A DNA stretch of 64,000 nucleotides from Kitasatospora sp. SolWspMP-SS2h (GCF_003259315.1 NZ_QLLT01000008.1:1-64000), one strand, 5' to 3'; positions 7,713 to 16,560 are shown, numbered from the stretch's first letter. Notes: a model not told the origin generated them from the letters alone. Numbers and translations: made by a program.

Positions 7713-9442
7713 GCCGCCTCCTGCTCGGTGAGCTGGGAGAGCACGATCTCCCGGTACGTCGGGTTGTCGGCCATCAGCTCCTGGTGGGTGCCGGTGCCGA
7801 CGACGGCGCCCTCGTCGAGGACGACGATCCGGTCGGCGTCGCGGATGGTGGAGACCCGCTGGGCGACGATCACCACGGTGGCGTCCCCGGTCTCCCGGGC
7901 GAGCGCGGCGCGCAGCCGGGCGTCGGTGGCGTAGTCGAGGGCCGAGAAGGAGTCGTCGAACAGGTAGACCTCGGGCTTGCGGACCAGCGCGCGGGCGATC
8001 GCCAGGCGCTGGCGCTGGCCGCCGGAGACGTTGGTGCCGCCCTGGGCGATCGGGGCGTCCAGGCCCGCGGGGAGCTTCCGGACGAAGTCCGCGGCCTGCG
8101 CGGTCTCCAGCGCCTGCCAGAGCTCCTCGTCGGTGGCCTCGGGCTTGCCGTAGCGCAGGTTGGAGGCGACGGTGCCGGAGAACAGGTACGGCTTCTGCGG
8201 GACGAGGCCGATGATCTCGGACAGCTTCCGCGGGTCGAGCTCGCGCACGTCCACGCCGTCGATCAGGACGGTGCCGCCGGTGGCGTCGAACAGCCGGGGG
8301 ACGAGTCCGAGCAGGGTGGTCTTGCCGGAGCCGGTGGAGCCGATGACGGCGGTGGTCTCGCCGGGCCGGGCGGTCAGGTCGATGCCGCGCAGCACCGGGA
8401 CCTCGGCGCCCGGGTAGCGGAAGTCGACGCCGCGCAGCTCCAGGGTGCCGCGGGCGTGCAGCTCGGTGACCGGCCGCAACGGCGGGACGACGCTGGACTC
8501 GGTGTCCAGCACCTCCTGGATGCGCTCGGCGCAGACCTCGGCGCGCGGCACCATCATGAACATGAAGGTGGCCATCATGACGCTCATCAGGATCTGCATC
8601 AGGTAGGAGAGGAACGCGGTGAGCGCGCCGATCTGCATGCCGCCGCTCTGGATGCGGTGCGCGCCGAACCAGAAGACGGCGACGCTGGAGACGTTCACCA
8701 CGCCCATCACGATCGGGAACATCAGCGACATCAGCCGGCCGACCCGCAGCGAGTAGTCGGCGAGTTCGCCGTTGGCGCCGCTGAAGCGGGCCCGCTCGTG
8801 GTCGTCCTTGACGAAGGCCCGGATGACCCGGATGCCGGTGATCTGCTCGCGCATGATCCGGTTGACCGCGTCGATCCGGGTCTGCATGCCGCGGAACTGC
8901 GGCCGCATCTTGCCGACCAGCACCGTGACCACCGCGCCGAGCAGCGGGACCACGGCGAGCAGCAGGCCGGACAGCGGCACGTCCTGGTTCAGCGCCATGA
9001 CCACGCCGCCGACGCACATGATCGGCGCGGCGACCATCAGGGTGAAGGTCATCAGCGCCAGCATCTGCACCTGCTGGACGTCGTTGGTGGTGCGGGTGAT
9101 CAGCGAGGGCGCGCCGAACTGGTTGAGCTCGCGGGCGGAGAAGTCCTGCACCCGGGAGAACACCGCGGCGCGGACGTCCCGGCCGACGGACATGGCGGTG
9201 CGCGCGCCGTAGTAGACCGCGCCGATCGAGCAGGCGGCCTGGGCCAGCGACACGCCGACCATGACCGCGCCGACCCGCAGGATGTAGCCGGTGTCGCCCT
9301 TGAGCACGCCGCTGTCGATGATGTCCGCGTTCAGCGTCGGCAGGTAGAGCATGCCGATGGTGGACACCAGCTGGAGCAGCACCAGCAGGGTGATGTCCCG
9401 GGAGTAGGGGCCCAGATGGGCGCGTAGGAGTCTGAAAAGCAC
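7709..9442 (-). CDS. ABC exporter half-transporter, degenerate-site subunit
   Basis: 577 residues with a membrane domain (about 1-310) and an ATPase domain containing Walker A (VIGSTGSGKTT) and the canonical signature NVSGGQRQR. Walker B reads YLFDDSFSALD: the usual catalytic glutamate is aspartate, the mark of the non-hydrolysing site in heterodimeric exporters. Its partner downstream has the intact glutamate. The start is GTG at 9442 with only a weak ribosome site. The pair forms a two-gene operon with a 4-bp overlap. No regulator gene is adjacent. The substrate is unknown; multidrug-type exporters have this architecture. Confidence 0.9.
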   Translation of the reverse strand: MLFRLLRAHLGPYSRDITLLVLLQLVSTIGMLYLPTLNADIIDSGVLKGDTGYILRVGAVMVGVSLAQAACSIGAVYYGARTAMSVGRDVRAAVFSRVQDFSARELNQFGAPSLITRTTNDVQQVQMLALMTFTLMVAAPIMCVGGVVMALNQDVPLSGLLLAVVPLLGAVVTVLVGKMRPQFRGMQTRIDAVNRIMREQITGIRVIRAFVKDDHERARFSGANGELADYSLRVGRLMSLMFPIVMGVVNVSSVAVFWFGAHRIQSGGMQIGALTAFLSYLMQILMSVMMATFMFMMVPRAEVCAERIQEVLDTESSVVPPLRPVTELHARGTLELRGVDFRYPGAEVPVLRGIDLTARPGETTAVIGSTGSGKTTLLGLVPRLFDATGGTVLIDGVDVRELDPRKLSEIIGLVPQKPYLFSGTVASNLRYGKPEATDEELWQALETAQAADFVRKLPAGLDAPIAQGGTNVSGGQRQRLAIARALVRKPEVYLFDDSFSALDYATDARLRAALARETGDATVVIVAQRVSTIRDADRIVVLDEGAVVGTGTHQELMADNPTYREIVLSQLTEQEAA

Positions 9443-9464
9443 CGTGACACTCTCGTCTGCGGAG

Positions 9465-9480
9465 GGGATGGGCGCATCCC
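9465..9480. promoter_or_regulatory. Inverted repeat upstream of the ABC operon
   Basis: GGGATG and CATCCC flank 4 bp (9465-9480), 23 bp upstream of the exporter GTG. It could be an operator, but the arms are only 6 bp. The rest of 9443-9691 is an intergenic region between divergent genes. Confidence 0.3.
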
Positions 9481-9587
9481 GATTTCGGGTACTGGGGGGA
9501 AAGCTTCACGTTCGGGCAGCTGCTGCACTGCCGACCTGGGAGTGTGCCAGCTCACGTCACCCCCTTACGGATCGGCTTTCCACCCCC

Positions 9588-9593
9588 TAGGCT
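9588..9593 (+). promoter_or_regulatory. -10-like hexamer for the acyl-CoA ligase
   Basis: TAGGCT fits the streptomycete -10 consensus about 100 bp upstream of the ligase start. Only a poor -35 (TTACGG, 9565-9570, 17 bp away) is present. Confidence 0.35.
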
Positions 9594-9691
9594 GCTGGTG
9601 CCCTTTGTTACTCGCCGGTTAAGTCGGTGTCGGGCGGCCCCCGCGGCCGGCGCCCGCCCGCTCTCGGTCCACCCGCCCCCGGAGGTCCTCG

Positions 9692-11593
9692 TTGAGTTCC
9701 GCGCAGTCCATGATCGAGCGGCGCCCGCCCTCCGTGGCGCACCTGTTGCTCAGCAGGGTAAAGGCCACTCCGAACGGTGAGGCCTACCGGTACCCGGTTC
9801 CGGTGGACGAGCAGGCCGCGGACAGCGCTCCGGGCGCCGAGCAGTGGCGCTCGCTGACCTGGGCGCAGGCGCACCGGCGGATCACCGCGGTCGCGGCCGG
9901 CCTGATGGCGCTGGGCATCCGCGCCGAGGACCGGGTGGCGATCGCCTCCGCGACCAGGATCGAGTGGATCCTCGCCGACCTCGGCAACATGTGCGCCGGC
10001 GCGGCCACCACCACCGTCTACCCGAGCACCAACTCCGACGAGACCGCGTTCATCCTGGCCGACTCCGGCAGCCGCGCGCTGTTCGCCGAGGACGAGGGCC
10101 AGCTGCGCAAGGCCGCCGAGCAGAAGGACGCGCTGCCCGAGCTGGAGTGGGTGGTCCTGTTCGAGGCCCCCGCCGGCGGCGTCCCGCAGGCCGAGGGCCT
10201 GACCGTGCTCACCCTCGCCGAGCTGGAGGAGCGCGGCACCGCCTACCTGGCCGAGCACCCCGACGCGGTGGAGAAGGCCGTCGACTCGCTCGACAAGGAG
10301 CAGCTCGCCACCCTGATCTACACCTCCGGCACCACCGGCCGCCCCAAGGGCGTGCGCCTGGTGCATGACTGCTGGGCCTACGAGGGCGTGGCGCAGGAGG
10401 AGAGCGGGCTGCTGCGCGCGGACGACGTGCAGTTCATGTGGCTGCCGCTGTCGCACGTGTTCGGCAAGACGCTGATCTCCGGCCAGATCGCCACCGGCCA
10501 CGTGATGGCGGTGGACGGCCGGGTGGACCGGATCATCCACAACCTGCCGGTGATCCGCCCGACCCTGATGGCCTCCGCGCCGCGGATCTTCGAGAAGGTC
10601 TACAACGGCATCGCGGGCCGGGCCCGGGCCGAGGGCGGCGCCAAGTACAAGATCTTCCTGTGGGCGGCCGCGACGGCCCGCGCGTACGCGCAGACCGTCC
10701 AGGCCGCCCAGGTCGCCACCGGGCGGGAGAGCGCCCCGCTGGGCCTGCGGCTGCGGCACTCGCTGGCCGACCGGCTGGTGTACACCAAGATCCGGGCCGC
10801 GTTCGGCGGCCGGCTGCGCGGCGCGGTGTCGGGCAGCGCGGCCCTGGCGCCGGAGATCGGCTACTTCTTCAAGGGCGCGGGCGTCCCGGTGCTGGAGGGC
10901 TACGGCCTGACCGAGACCTCGGCCGGCTCCACGGTCAACCGGGCCGAGGACTTCCGGGTCGGCACCGTCGGCCTGCCGCTGCCCGGCACCGAGGTGCGGA
11001 TCGCCGAGGACGGCGAGATCCTGCTGCGCGGCCCGGGCGTCATGCGCGGCTACCACCGGATGCCCGAGCAGACCGCCGAGGTGCTGGAGCCGGACGGCTG
11101 GTTCCACACCGGCGACATCGGCGAGCTCGGCGAGGGCGGCTACCTGCGGATCACCGACCGCAAGAAGGACATGTTCAAGACCTCCGGCGGCAAGTACGTC
11201 GCGCCCAGCGAGGTCGAGGGCAAGTTCAAGGCGATCTGCCCGTTCGTCAGCAACATCCTGGTGATCGGCAACGGCCGCAACTACTGCACCGCGCTGATCG
11301 GCCTGGACGAGACGGTGATCATGCCGTGGGCCGCCGAGCACGGCCTGGCCGGCCGGCCGTACGCGGAGGTGGTCGCCGACCCGGCCACCGTCGAGCTGAT
11401 CGACGGCTTCGTCAAGCGCCTCAACGGCGAGCTCCAGCGCTGGCAGACGATCAAGAAGTTCGCGCTGCTCCCGCGCGACCTGGACATCGAGCACGGCGAG
11501 CTCACCCCGAGCCTGAAGATCAAGCGCCCGGTGGTCGAGCGGACGTACGCCGACGAGGTCAGCGCGATGTACGCGGGCGCCAACGAGGCCTGA
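9692..11593 (+). CDS. AMP-dependent long-chain acyl-CoA synthetase
   Basis: 633 residues of the ANL superfamily, FadD15/FAA type. The P-loop-like AMP motif YTSGTTGRPKG is at about 211-221, the A5-type motif GYGLTETS follows, and DGWFHTGDIGEL plus the C-terminal KKDMFKTSGGKYVAPSEVE carry the adenylation residues. It should activate fatty acids to acyl-AMP and then acyl-CoA. The start is TTG at 9692, because a GGAGG site (9681-9685) sits 6 nt before it; the next ATG (9710) is too far from that site. A strong hairpin follows the stop and precedes hemW. Chain-length preference is unknown. Confidence 0.93.
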   Translation: MSSAQSMIERRPPSVAHLLLSRVKATPNGEAYRYPVPVDEQAADSAPGAEQWRSLTWAQAHRRITAVAAGLMALGIRAEDRVAIASATRIEWILADLGNMCAGAATTTVYPSTNSDETAFILADSGSRALFAEDEGQLRKAAEQKDALPELEWVVLFEAPAGGVPQAEGLTVLTLAELEERGTAYLAEHPDAVEKAVDSLDKEQLATLIYTSGTTGRPKGVRLVHDCWAYEGVAQEESGLLRADDVQFMWLPLSHVFGKTLISGQIATGHVMAVDGRVDRIIHNLPVIRPTLMASAPRIFEKVYNGIAGRARAEGGAKYKIFLWAAATARAYAQTVQAAQVATGRESAPLGLRLRHSLADRLVYTKIRAAFGGRLRGAVSGSAALAPEIGYFFKGAGVPVLEGYGLTETSAGSTVNRAEDFRVGTVGLPLPGTEVRIAEDGEILLRGPGVMRGYHRMPEQTAEVLEPDGWFHTGDIGELGEGGYLRITDRKKDMFKTSGGKYVAPSEVEGKFKAICPFVSNILVIGNGRNYCTALIGLDETVIMPWAAEHGLAGRPYAEVVADPATVELIDGFVKRLNGELQRWQTIKKFALLPRDLDIEHGELTPSLKIKRPVVERTYADEVSAMYAGANEA

Positions 11594-11604
11594 GCCCCGT
11601 CCGT

Positions 11605-11652
11605 CCGGTAGCGGCCGGAGGACCCCTTTCGGGTTTCGCCGGCCGCTACCGG
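11605..11652 (+). terminator. Hairpin between acyl-CoA ligase and hemW
   Basis: Perfect 14-bp arms (11605-11618 and 11639-11652) enclose a 20-nt loop that can itself pair (ACCC with GGGT). It should end ligase transcription. Its right arm reaches into the putative hemW -10 region, so terminator and promoter overlap. Confidence 0.7.
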
Positions 11653-11657
11653 ACAAT
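11652..11657 (+). promoter_or_regulatory. -10-like hexamer for hemW (leaderless)
   Basis: GACAAT ends 6 bp before the hemW ATG (11664) and no ribosome site is present, implying a transcript starting at the ATG. Confidence 0.45.
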
Positions 11658-11663
11658 GGGCGC

Positions 11664-12893
11664 ATGCCCTCCGCACTCCCCGACGGCGAACCGGTGCCGT
11701 CCGACGGCTCGCTGCCCGCCCACGCCCTGCACGGACTCGGCGAGCGGCCGTTCGGCTTCTACCTGCACGTGCCGTACTGCGCCAGCCGCTGCGGCTACTG
11801 CGACTTCAACACCTACACCGCCACCGAACTGCGCTCCTCCGGCGCGGTCGCCTCGCAGGAGACCTACGCGGACAACGTGATCGCCGAGATCCGGCAGGCC
11901 CGCCGGGTCCTCGGCGACACCGAGCTGCCGGTCGAGACGGTCTTCCTCGGCGGCGGCACCCCGACCCTGCTGCCCGCCCGCGACCTGGTGCGGATGCTGG
12001 CCGCGCTGCGCGAGGAGTTCGGCCTCGCCCCCGGCGCGGAGGTCACCACCGAGGCCAACCCGGAGTCCGTCGACCCGGCCTACCTGGCCGAACTGCGCGC
12101 GGGCGGCTACAACCGGATCTCCTTCGGCATGCAGAGCGCCCGCCCGCACGTGCTCGCCCTGCTCGACCGCCACCACACCCCCGGCCGCCCCGAGGCCTGC
12201 GTCGCCGAGGCCCGTGCGGCCGGCTTCGACCACGTCAACCTGGACCTGATCTACGGCGCCCCCGGCGAGTCCGACCGGGACTGGCAGGCCTCGCTGGACG
12301 CGGCGATCGGCGCCGGCCCCGACCACGTCTCCGCGTACTCGCTGATCGTCGAGGACGGCACCCGCCTCGCCGCCCGGGTCAAGCGCGGCGAACTGCCGAT
12401 GATCGACGACGACGTGCACGCCGACCGCTACCTGATGGCCGACCGGGCGCTGACCGCCGCCGGGTACGCCTGGTACGAGGTCTCCAACTGGGCCACCACC
12501 CCCGAGGGCCGCTGTCGCCACAACGAGCTGTACTGGACCGGCGCCGACTGGTGGGGCGCCGGCCCCGGCGCGCACAGCCACGTCGGCGGCGTCCGCTGGT
12601 GGAACGCCAAGCACCCCGCCGCGTACGCCCGGGCGCTCGCCGAGGGGCGCACCCCCGCGCTCGGCCGCGAGGTGCTGGCCGACGAGGACCGCCGGGTCGA
12701 GCGCATCCTGCTCGAACTACGCCTCGCCGAGGGCTGCCCGCTCGACCTGCTCACCCCCGACGGCCGGGCCGCCGCCGACCGGGCCCTCGCCGACGGCCTG
12801 CTGGAGCCCGCCCCGTACGCGGCGGGCCGGGCCGCGCTGACCCTGCGCGGACGGCTGCTGGCGGACGGGGTGGTCCGCGACCTGGTCGACTGA
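11664..12893 (+). CDS. hemW: Radical SAM haem chaperone / coproporphyrinogen dehydrogenase-like HemW
   Basis: 409 residues. The radical SAM cluster motif CxxxCxxC is at C39, C43 and C46 (PYCASRCGYCDF), followed by GGGTPTLL and the SAM-binding TEANPE. The C-terminal HemN-like region follows. HemW proteins look like oxygen-independent coproporphyrinogen oxidase, but characterised members bind and deliver haem; HemN-specific N-terminal residues are not evident here. The ATG start lacks a ribosome site and is preceded by a -10-like hexamer. It converges on the DUF3097 gene, with a 26-bp tandem duplication between them. Confidence 0.92.
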   Translation: MPSALPDGEPVPSDGSLPAHALHGLGERPFGFYLHVPYCASRCGYCDFNTYTATELRSSGAVASQETYADNVIAEIRQARRVLGDTELPVETVFLGGGTPTLLPARDLVRMLAALREEFGLAPGAEVTTEANPESVDPAYLAELRAGGYNRISFGMQSARPHVLALLDRHHTPGRPEACVAEARAAGFDHVNLDLIYGAPGESDRDWQASLDAAIGAGPDHVSAYSLIVEDGTRLAARVKRGELPMIDDDVHADRYLMADRALTAAGYAWYEVSNWATTPEGRCRHNELYWTGADWWGAGPGAHSHVGGVRWWNAKHPAAYARALAEGRTPALGREVLADEDRRVERILLELRLAEGCPLDLLTPDGRAAADRALADGLLEPAPYAAGRAALTLRGRLLADGVVRDLVD

Positions 12894-12913
12894 CCCGGTC
12901 CGGGAACCCGGGC

Positions 12914-12965
12914 CCCGGCACCCGGTCCGGGGGATCAGGCCCGGCACCCGGTCCGGGGGCTCAGG
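12914..12965. repeat. 26-bp tandem duplication at the end of the DUF3097 gene
   Basis: Two adjacent 26-bp copies (12914-12939 and 12940-12965) differ at one base. The second copy contains the stop codon of the DUF3097 gene at 12961-12963. The duplication sits between convergent genes. Confidence 0.8.
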
Positions 12966-13809
12966 CCCCGCCGCCGCCGCCCGGCAGCGTGACGAAGTCG
13001 ATCAACTCCTCGACCCGGCCGAGCAGTTCCGGCTCCAGGTCCTTCCAGCCGTCGACCGAGGCGAGGATCCGCTTCCAGGCGGCGGGGGTGTCCACCGGCC
13101 AGCCCAGCCGGCGGCAGACGCCCTCCTTCCACACCTCGCCGCGCGGCACCTCCGGCCAGGCCGCGAAGCCCAGCCCGGCGGGTTTCACGGCCTGCCAGAC
13201 GTCGACGTAGGGGTGGCCGACCACCAGGACGTGCTCGCCGGTCACCCGGGCGGCGATCCGGTGCTCCTTGGTGCCGGGCAGCAGGTGGTCGACCAGCACG
13301 CCCAGCCGGCGGCCCGGGCCGGGCGCGAACGCCTCGACGATGGCGGGCAGGTCGTCCACGCCCTCCAGGTACTCCACCACCACGCCCTCGATCCGCAGGT
13401 CGTCGCCCCAGACCCGTTCGACCAGCTCGGCGTCGTGCCGGCCCTCGACGTAGATCCGCGACTCGCGGGCCACCCGGGCCCGCGCCCCCGGCACCGCGAC
13501 CGAACCGGACGCGGTGCGCCCCGGGCCGCGCGGCGCGGCCGGCGCCGCCGCGGCGGGCCGCACCAGCGTCACCACCCGCCCCTCCAGCAGGAACCCGCGC
13601 GGCACCAGCGGGAACACCCGGTGCTTGCCGAACCGGTCCTCCAGCGTGACGGTGAACCCCTCGGCCGTCCGCTCGCAGCGCACCACCGCCCCGCAGAACC
13701 CGGTCGCCGCCTCCTCCACCACCAGGTCCCGCTCCGCCGCCACCTCGGGCGCGGGCTGCTGCCGCTTCCACGGCGGGGTCAGATCCGGCCCGTACTCCCT
13801 GCTCCGCAT
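12961..13809 (-). CDS. DUF3097 family protein
   Basis: 282 residues matching the actinobacterial DUF3097 family: start MRSREYGPDLTPPWKR, then FCGAVVRCE, DRFGKHRVFPL, IYVEGRHDAELVERVWGDDLR, VLVDHLLPGTKEHRIA and LEPELLGRVEELIDFV. The middle segment (EGRHDAELVE..., LVDHL) resembles a Toprim-like fold, which would suggest a nucleic-acid role; that is inference. The ATG at 13809 is preferred over an in-frame GTG at 13830 because a TAGACT hexamer ends 7 bp before it. It lies next to hemW, as in other streptomycetes. No experimentally known function. Confidence 0.85.
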   Translation of the reverse strand: MRSREYGPDLTPPWKRQQPAPEVAAERDLVVEEAATGFCGAVVRCERTAEGFTVTLEDRFGKHRVFPLVPRGFLLEGRVVTLVRPAAAAPAAPRGPGRTASGSVAVPGARARVARESRIYVEGRHDAELVERVWGDDLRIEGVVVEYLEGVDDLPAIVEAFAPGPGRRLGVLVDHLLPGTKEHRIAARVTGEHVLVVGHPYVDVWQAVKPAGLGFAAWPEVPRGEVWKEGVCRRLGWPVDTPAAWKRILASVDGWKDLEPELLGRVEELIDFVTLPGGGGGA

Positions 13810-13816
13810 GGACCGC

Positions 13817-13822
13817 AGTCTA
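13817..13822 (-). promoter_or_regulatory. -10-like hexamer for the DUF3097 gene (leaderless)
   Basis: TAGACT on the minus strand ends 7 bp before the ATG at 13809, which supports that start and a leaderless transcript. Confidence 0.45.
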
Positions 13823-14010
13823 CGAAACACCGACCGGCCCGACGTCGCGTCAGCCCGGGTGCGGGGGGTGCGGACGTCGCCGAGGCGGATCCGGCGCGGT
13901 CCGGCCGGTCACGGGTGCCGCCCCGGGAGCGAGAGGCCGCCACCGCTGTGGGACATTGCCCGACGATCACACCCCGACGATCACGCGGGGGCGGAGACGG
14001 GGGCGGAACG

Positions 14011-14712
14011 ATGAACGGGCGCGGGCAGGTGGCGGCGGCGGTCGCCGCGGTGCTGCTGCTGGGCGCGACGGCCTGTACGGCCGACGGCCCGGCGAAGGCC
14101 GGTCCGGCGCCGCCGCCGCTGCGCGCGGGCCTGCTGACGGCGGACCTGCTGCCGGAGGGCTTCACCCTGAACACCTCGGAGGTGGAGTCGACCACCACCC
14201 GCGCGCCGGGCGCCGCCTCCACCTACGTGCCGAACACCGGGCCGCTGGAGTCGATGCCCTGCTCCGAGCTGGGCATCGACTCCTTCCTGACCACGCACGC
14301 CAAGCCGCTGGAGGACGTCGCGGTGGGCCTGGAGCGCCGACCCGTCGGCGACGACGACTTCGGCTGGGGCGGGCAGGAGGTGCTCGACCGCTACCCGTTC
14401 GGGCGGGCGGCCGCCGTCCTGGACGCGGTCCGTGCGGCGGTCGGACGCTGCGCGGACTTCAGCACGGTGCTGGAGGACGGCGCGGTGCTGCAGGAGAGCG
14501 CGACCGCGACCCAGGTCGGCGACAGCCTGCGGGTGCGGATCACCTCGATGCCGCCGCCCGAAGGCGTCCACCCGTGGGTCGACGAGACCGCGTTCGTCCG
14601 GTTCGGCGACGTGGTCCTGACGGTGCAGCAGATCGGCACCGACCGGCCGACCGACGACCTGCGGACCGCTCTGGACGCCGCCGTGCGGGCCTACCGGGCC
14701 CGGGCGCACTGA
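14011..14712 (+). CDS. Putative secreted lipoprotein
   Basis: 233 residues. A short positively charged N-terminus (MNGRGQ), a hydrophobic core and LLGATAC with Cys22 form a slightly atypical lipobox, so the mature protein should be anchored outside the membrane. The mature part has no domain I recognise. It holds two further cysteines (in SMPCSELG and VGRCADF) that could form a disulfide. The layout resembles small sensor-type lipoproteins of actinobacteria, but that is inference. It ends 6 bp from the convergent pspAB stop codon. The true start could be slightly different, because the ribosome site is weak. Confidence 0.75.
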   Translation: MNGRGQVAAAVAAVLLLGATACTADGPAKAGPAPPPLRAGLLTADLLPEGFTLNTSEVESTTTRAPGAASTYVPNTGPLESMPCSELGIDSFLTTHAKPLEDVAVGLERRPVGDDDFGWGGQEVLDRYPFGRAAAVLDAVRAAVGRCADFSTVLEDGAVLQESATATQVGDSLRVRITSMPPPEGVHPWVDETAFVRFGDVVLTVQQIGTDRPTDDLRTALDAAVRAYRARAH

Positions 14713-14718
14713 CGGGGG

Positions 14719-15306
14719 TCAGCCCTCGATGCCCGGCGCGCCCCAGACCGGGAACCAGCGGGAGAGGTCCGGCTCGATCCGCAGGTCGTCGCGGAGCAGG
14801 TGGGAGACCTCGATCTCCAGCGGGTTGTCCCGCTTCTCCTGCCCGGCGACCTTGCACATCGGGTAGAAGGTGCCGCGCTTGTACAGGTACACCAGGGCCA
14901 GCGAGCGGCCCTCGGCGTCCCGGAAGGCGACCAGCGAGCAGAGCAGCTGCGGCCCGAAGCCGTTGGCCTCCAGCTCGCTGTTGACCGCGTGCAGGTCGTT
15001 GACCAGGTCGGGCAGCTCCTCGGGGGTGTGCCGGGCCAGCAGCCAGGAGTACCCGTACCCGTCCCGGGACGCCTCGACGGGGACGCCGCCGCGCCCGGTG
15101 TCCGCGTCCAGCAGCGCCCGCACCTGCTGCTGCACCTCGGTGAAGGCCGCGCCCTCGACCGCGGCGAAGCAGACCGAGCCCAGGCCGGTCGGCAGGAACC
15201 CCTTGGCGGCCTGCAGGGTCAGCGCCGCCGACGGGATGCCGAACAGCTGGTCGAGGTCGGGCTTCACCGGCTTGGTCCGGCCGAACAGGGCGTCCAGGAA
15301 TCCCAC
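14719..15306 (-). CDS. pspAB: PspA-associated protein PspAB
   Basis: 195 residues, beginning MGFLDALFGRTKPVKPDLDQLFGIPSAA. The pattern, including LPTGLGSVCFAAVEG and the C-terminal SRWFPVWGAPGIEG, matches the PspAB family found beside htpX in actinobacteria. PspA-type proteins take part in the envelope stress response; the precise role of PspAB is not established. It lies just downstream of htpX on the same strand with a repeat-filled 105-bp gap, so the two are probably co-regulated. No PspA gene lies in the window. Confidence 0.8.
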   Translation of the reverse strand: MGFLDALFGRTKPVKPDLDQLFGIPSAALTLQAAKGFLPTGLGSVCFAAVEGAAFTEVQQQVRALLDADTGRGGVPVEASRDGYGYSWLLARHTPEELPDLVNDLHAVNSELEANGFGPQLLCSLVAFRDAEGRSLALVYLYKRGTFYPMCKVAGQEKRDNPLEIEVSHLLRDDLRIEPDLSRWFPVWGAPGIEG

Positions 15307-15321
15307 GCCGCGAGCTCCTTC

Positions 15322-15387
15322 TTCGGTGACTTCGGGTGACTTGGGGTGACTTCGGTGATTCCCGTGGCCGCGGTGACCGCGGTGACC
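15322..15387. repeat. Short tandem repeats between htpX and pspAB
   Basis: Four roughly 10-bp units of the type TTCGGGTGAC (15322-15360) are followed by 9-bp GCGGTGACC-like units (to about 15387). They lie immediately upstream of the pspAB ribosome site. Confidence 0.6.
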
Positions 15388-15411
15388 GCGGGGGCTCCGG
15401 CGGGGGCGGGC

Positions 15412-16332
15412 TCAGTGCCCGAGTTCGTCGGAGACCTTCCGCAGCTGGGCGAGGCGCTGCTCCAGCGAGGGGTGGGTGGAGAGCAGCTGGGAGGCGGTCT
15501 CCCTGGCGCTCAGCGCCGGGGCGAAGTAGAAGGCGTTGTACGGCTGGGCCTGGCGCAGGTCCTTGGTCGGGATGGCGGCGATCTGCCCGGTCACCTTGGT
15601 CAGCGCCGAGGCCAGCGCGGCGGGCCGGCCGGTCAGCTGGGCGGCGGCCCGGTCGGCGGCCAGCTCGCGGTAGCGGGACAGCAGCCTGGTGAGCAGGAAG
15701 CTGATCGCGTACACCACCATCGAGGCCAGCGGGATCAGCACCATGGCGATCGCCGCGTTCTGGTCGTTGCTGTTCCGGTTGCCGCCGCCCATCATGCCGC
15801 CGTACAGGGCGATCCTGGTCATCGCGCCGGCCAGCACGCCGAGGAACCCGGCCACCGTCATCACCGCGACGTCCCGGTGCGCGACGTGCGACAGCTCGTG
15901 GGCCAGCACGCCCTCCAGCTCCTCCGGCTCCAGCCGGCGCAGCAGGCCGGTGGTCACGCAGATCACCGCGTTCTGCGGGTTGCGGCCGGTGGCGAAGGCG
16001 TTGGGCATGTCGTTGTCGGCGACCGCGACCCGCGGCTTGGGCATGTCGGCCAGCGCGCACAGCCGGTCGACCGCGCCGTGCAGCTGCGGGTACTGCTCGG
16101 GGGTGACCCGGTGGGCGCCCATCGCCCGTTCGGTGATCTTGTCGGAGAACCAGAACTGCGCGACGAACAGGCCGCCGGAGATCAGCACCACCAGCGGCCA
16201 GGCGCCGCGCAGCAGCACGATCAGCAGGCCGGTGAAGCCCACGTAGACCAGCCCGATCAGGAACATGGTGGTGACCATCCGGCCGGTCAGCCCGCGGTCG
16301 GGGGTGAACCTGGAGTGCTGTGGCACCGACAT
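15412..16332 (-). CDS. htpX: Membrane zinc metalloprotease HtpX
   Basis: 306 residues, the normal length for HtpX (M48B). Two N-terminal membrane segments (about 18-40 and 45-62), then the zinc motif HELSH (H145, E146, H149), two more hydrophobic segments (about 155-180 and 190-212) and YRELAADR with the third zinc ligand. It degrades damaged membrane proteins. The ATG at 16332 is chosen because GAGGAGG sits 7 nt upstream; longer in-frame starts lack this. It heads the htpX-pspAB pair and diverges from hrcA, so the intergenic region also holds the CIRCE element on the hrcA side. Confidence 0.93.
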   Translation of the reverse strand: MSVPQHSRFTPDRGLTGRMVTTMFLIGLVYVGFTGLLIVLLRGAWPLVVLISGGLFVAQFWFSDKITERAMGAHRVTPEQYPQLHGAVDRLCALADMPKPRVAVADNDMPNAFATGRNPQNAVICVTTGLLRRLEPEELEGVLAHELSHVAHRDVAVMTVAGFLGVLAGAMTRIALYGGMMGGGNRNSNDQNAAIAMVLIPLASMVVYAISFLLTRLLSRYRELAADRAAAQLTGRPAALASALTKVTGQIAAIPTKDLRQAQPYNAFYFAPALSARETASQLLSTHPSLEQRLAQLRKVSDELGH

Positions 16333-16517
16333 CGCTGCTCCTCCTCGTGCCTCGCGCGGTGCCGGACCGCGCTGCCGCGCCGTCCGCCCCGCTCGCCTTC
16401 GATGCTGCCACCGGCCGGCCCCGGGGGCACCATCCGAAACGATGGGAATTCGGTGGGAAAGCGACACGTCCCGGGCGCGTCGCCGGTCCTCCGGTCCAGG
16501 ATCACGGGGGCGGACCG

Positions 16518-16546
16518 TTCCTGCCGTCAGGCCCGGGCCGTACACT
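16518..16546 (+). promoter_or_regulatory. Candidate hrcA promoter
   Basis: TTCCTG (16518-16523) and TACACT (16541-16546) are 17 bp apart, just upstream of the CIRCE element, as expected for an HrcA-repressed promoter. Confidence 0.4.
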
Positions 16547-16560
16547 GGCAGGTACGGTCC

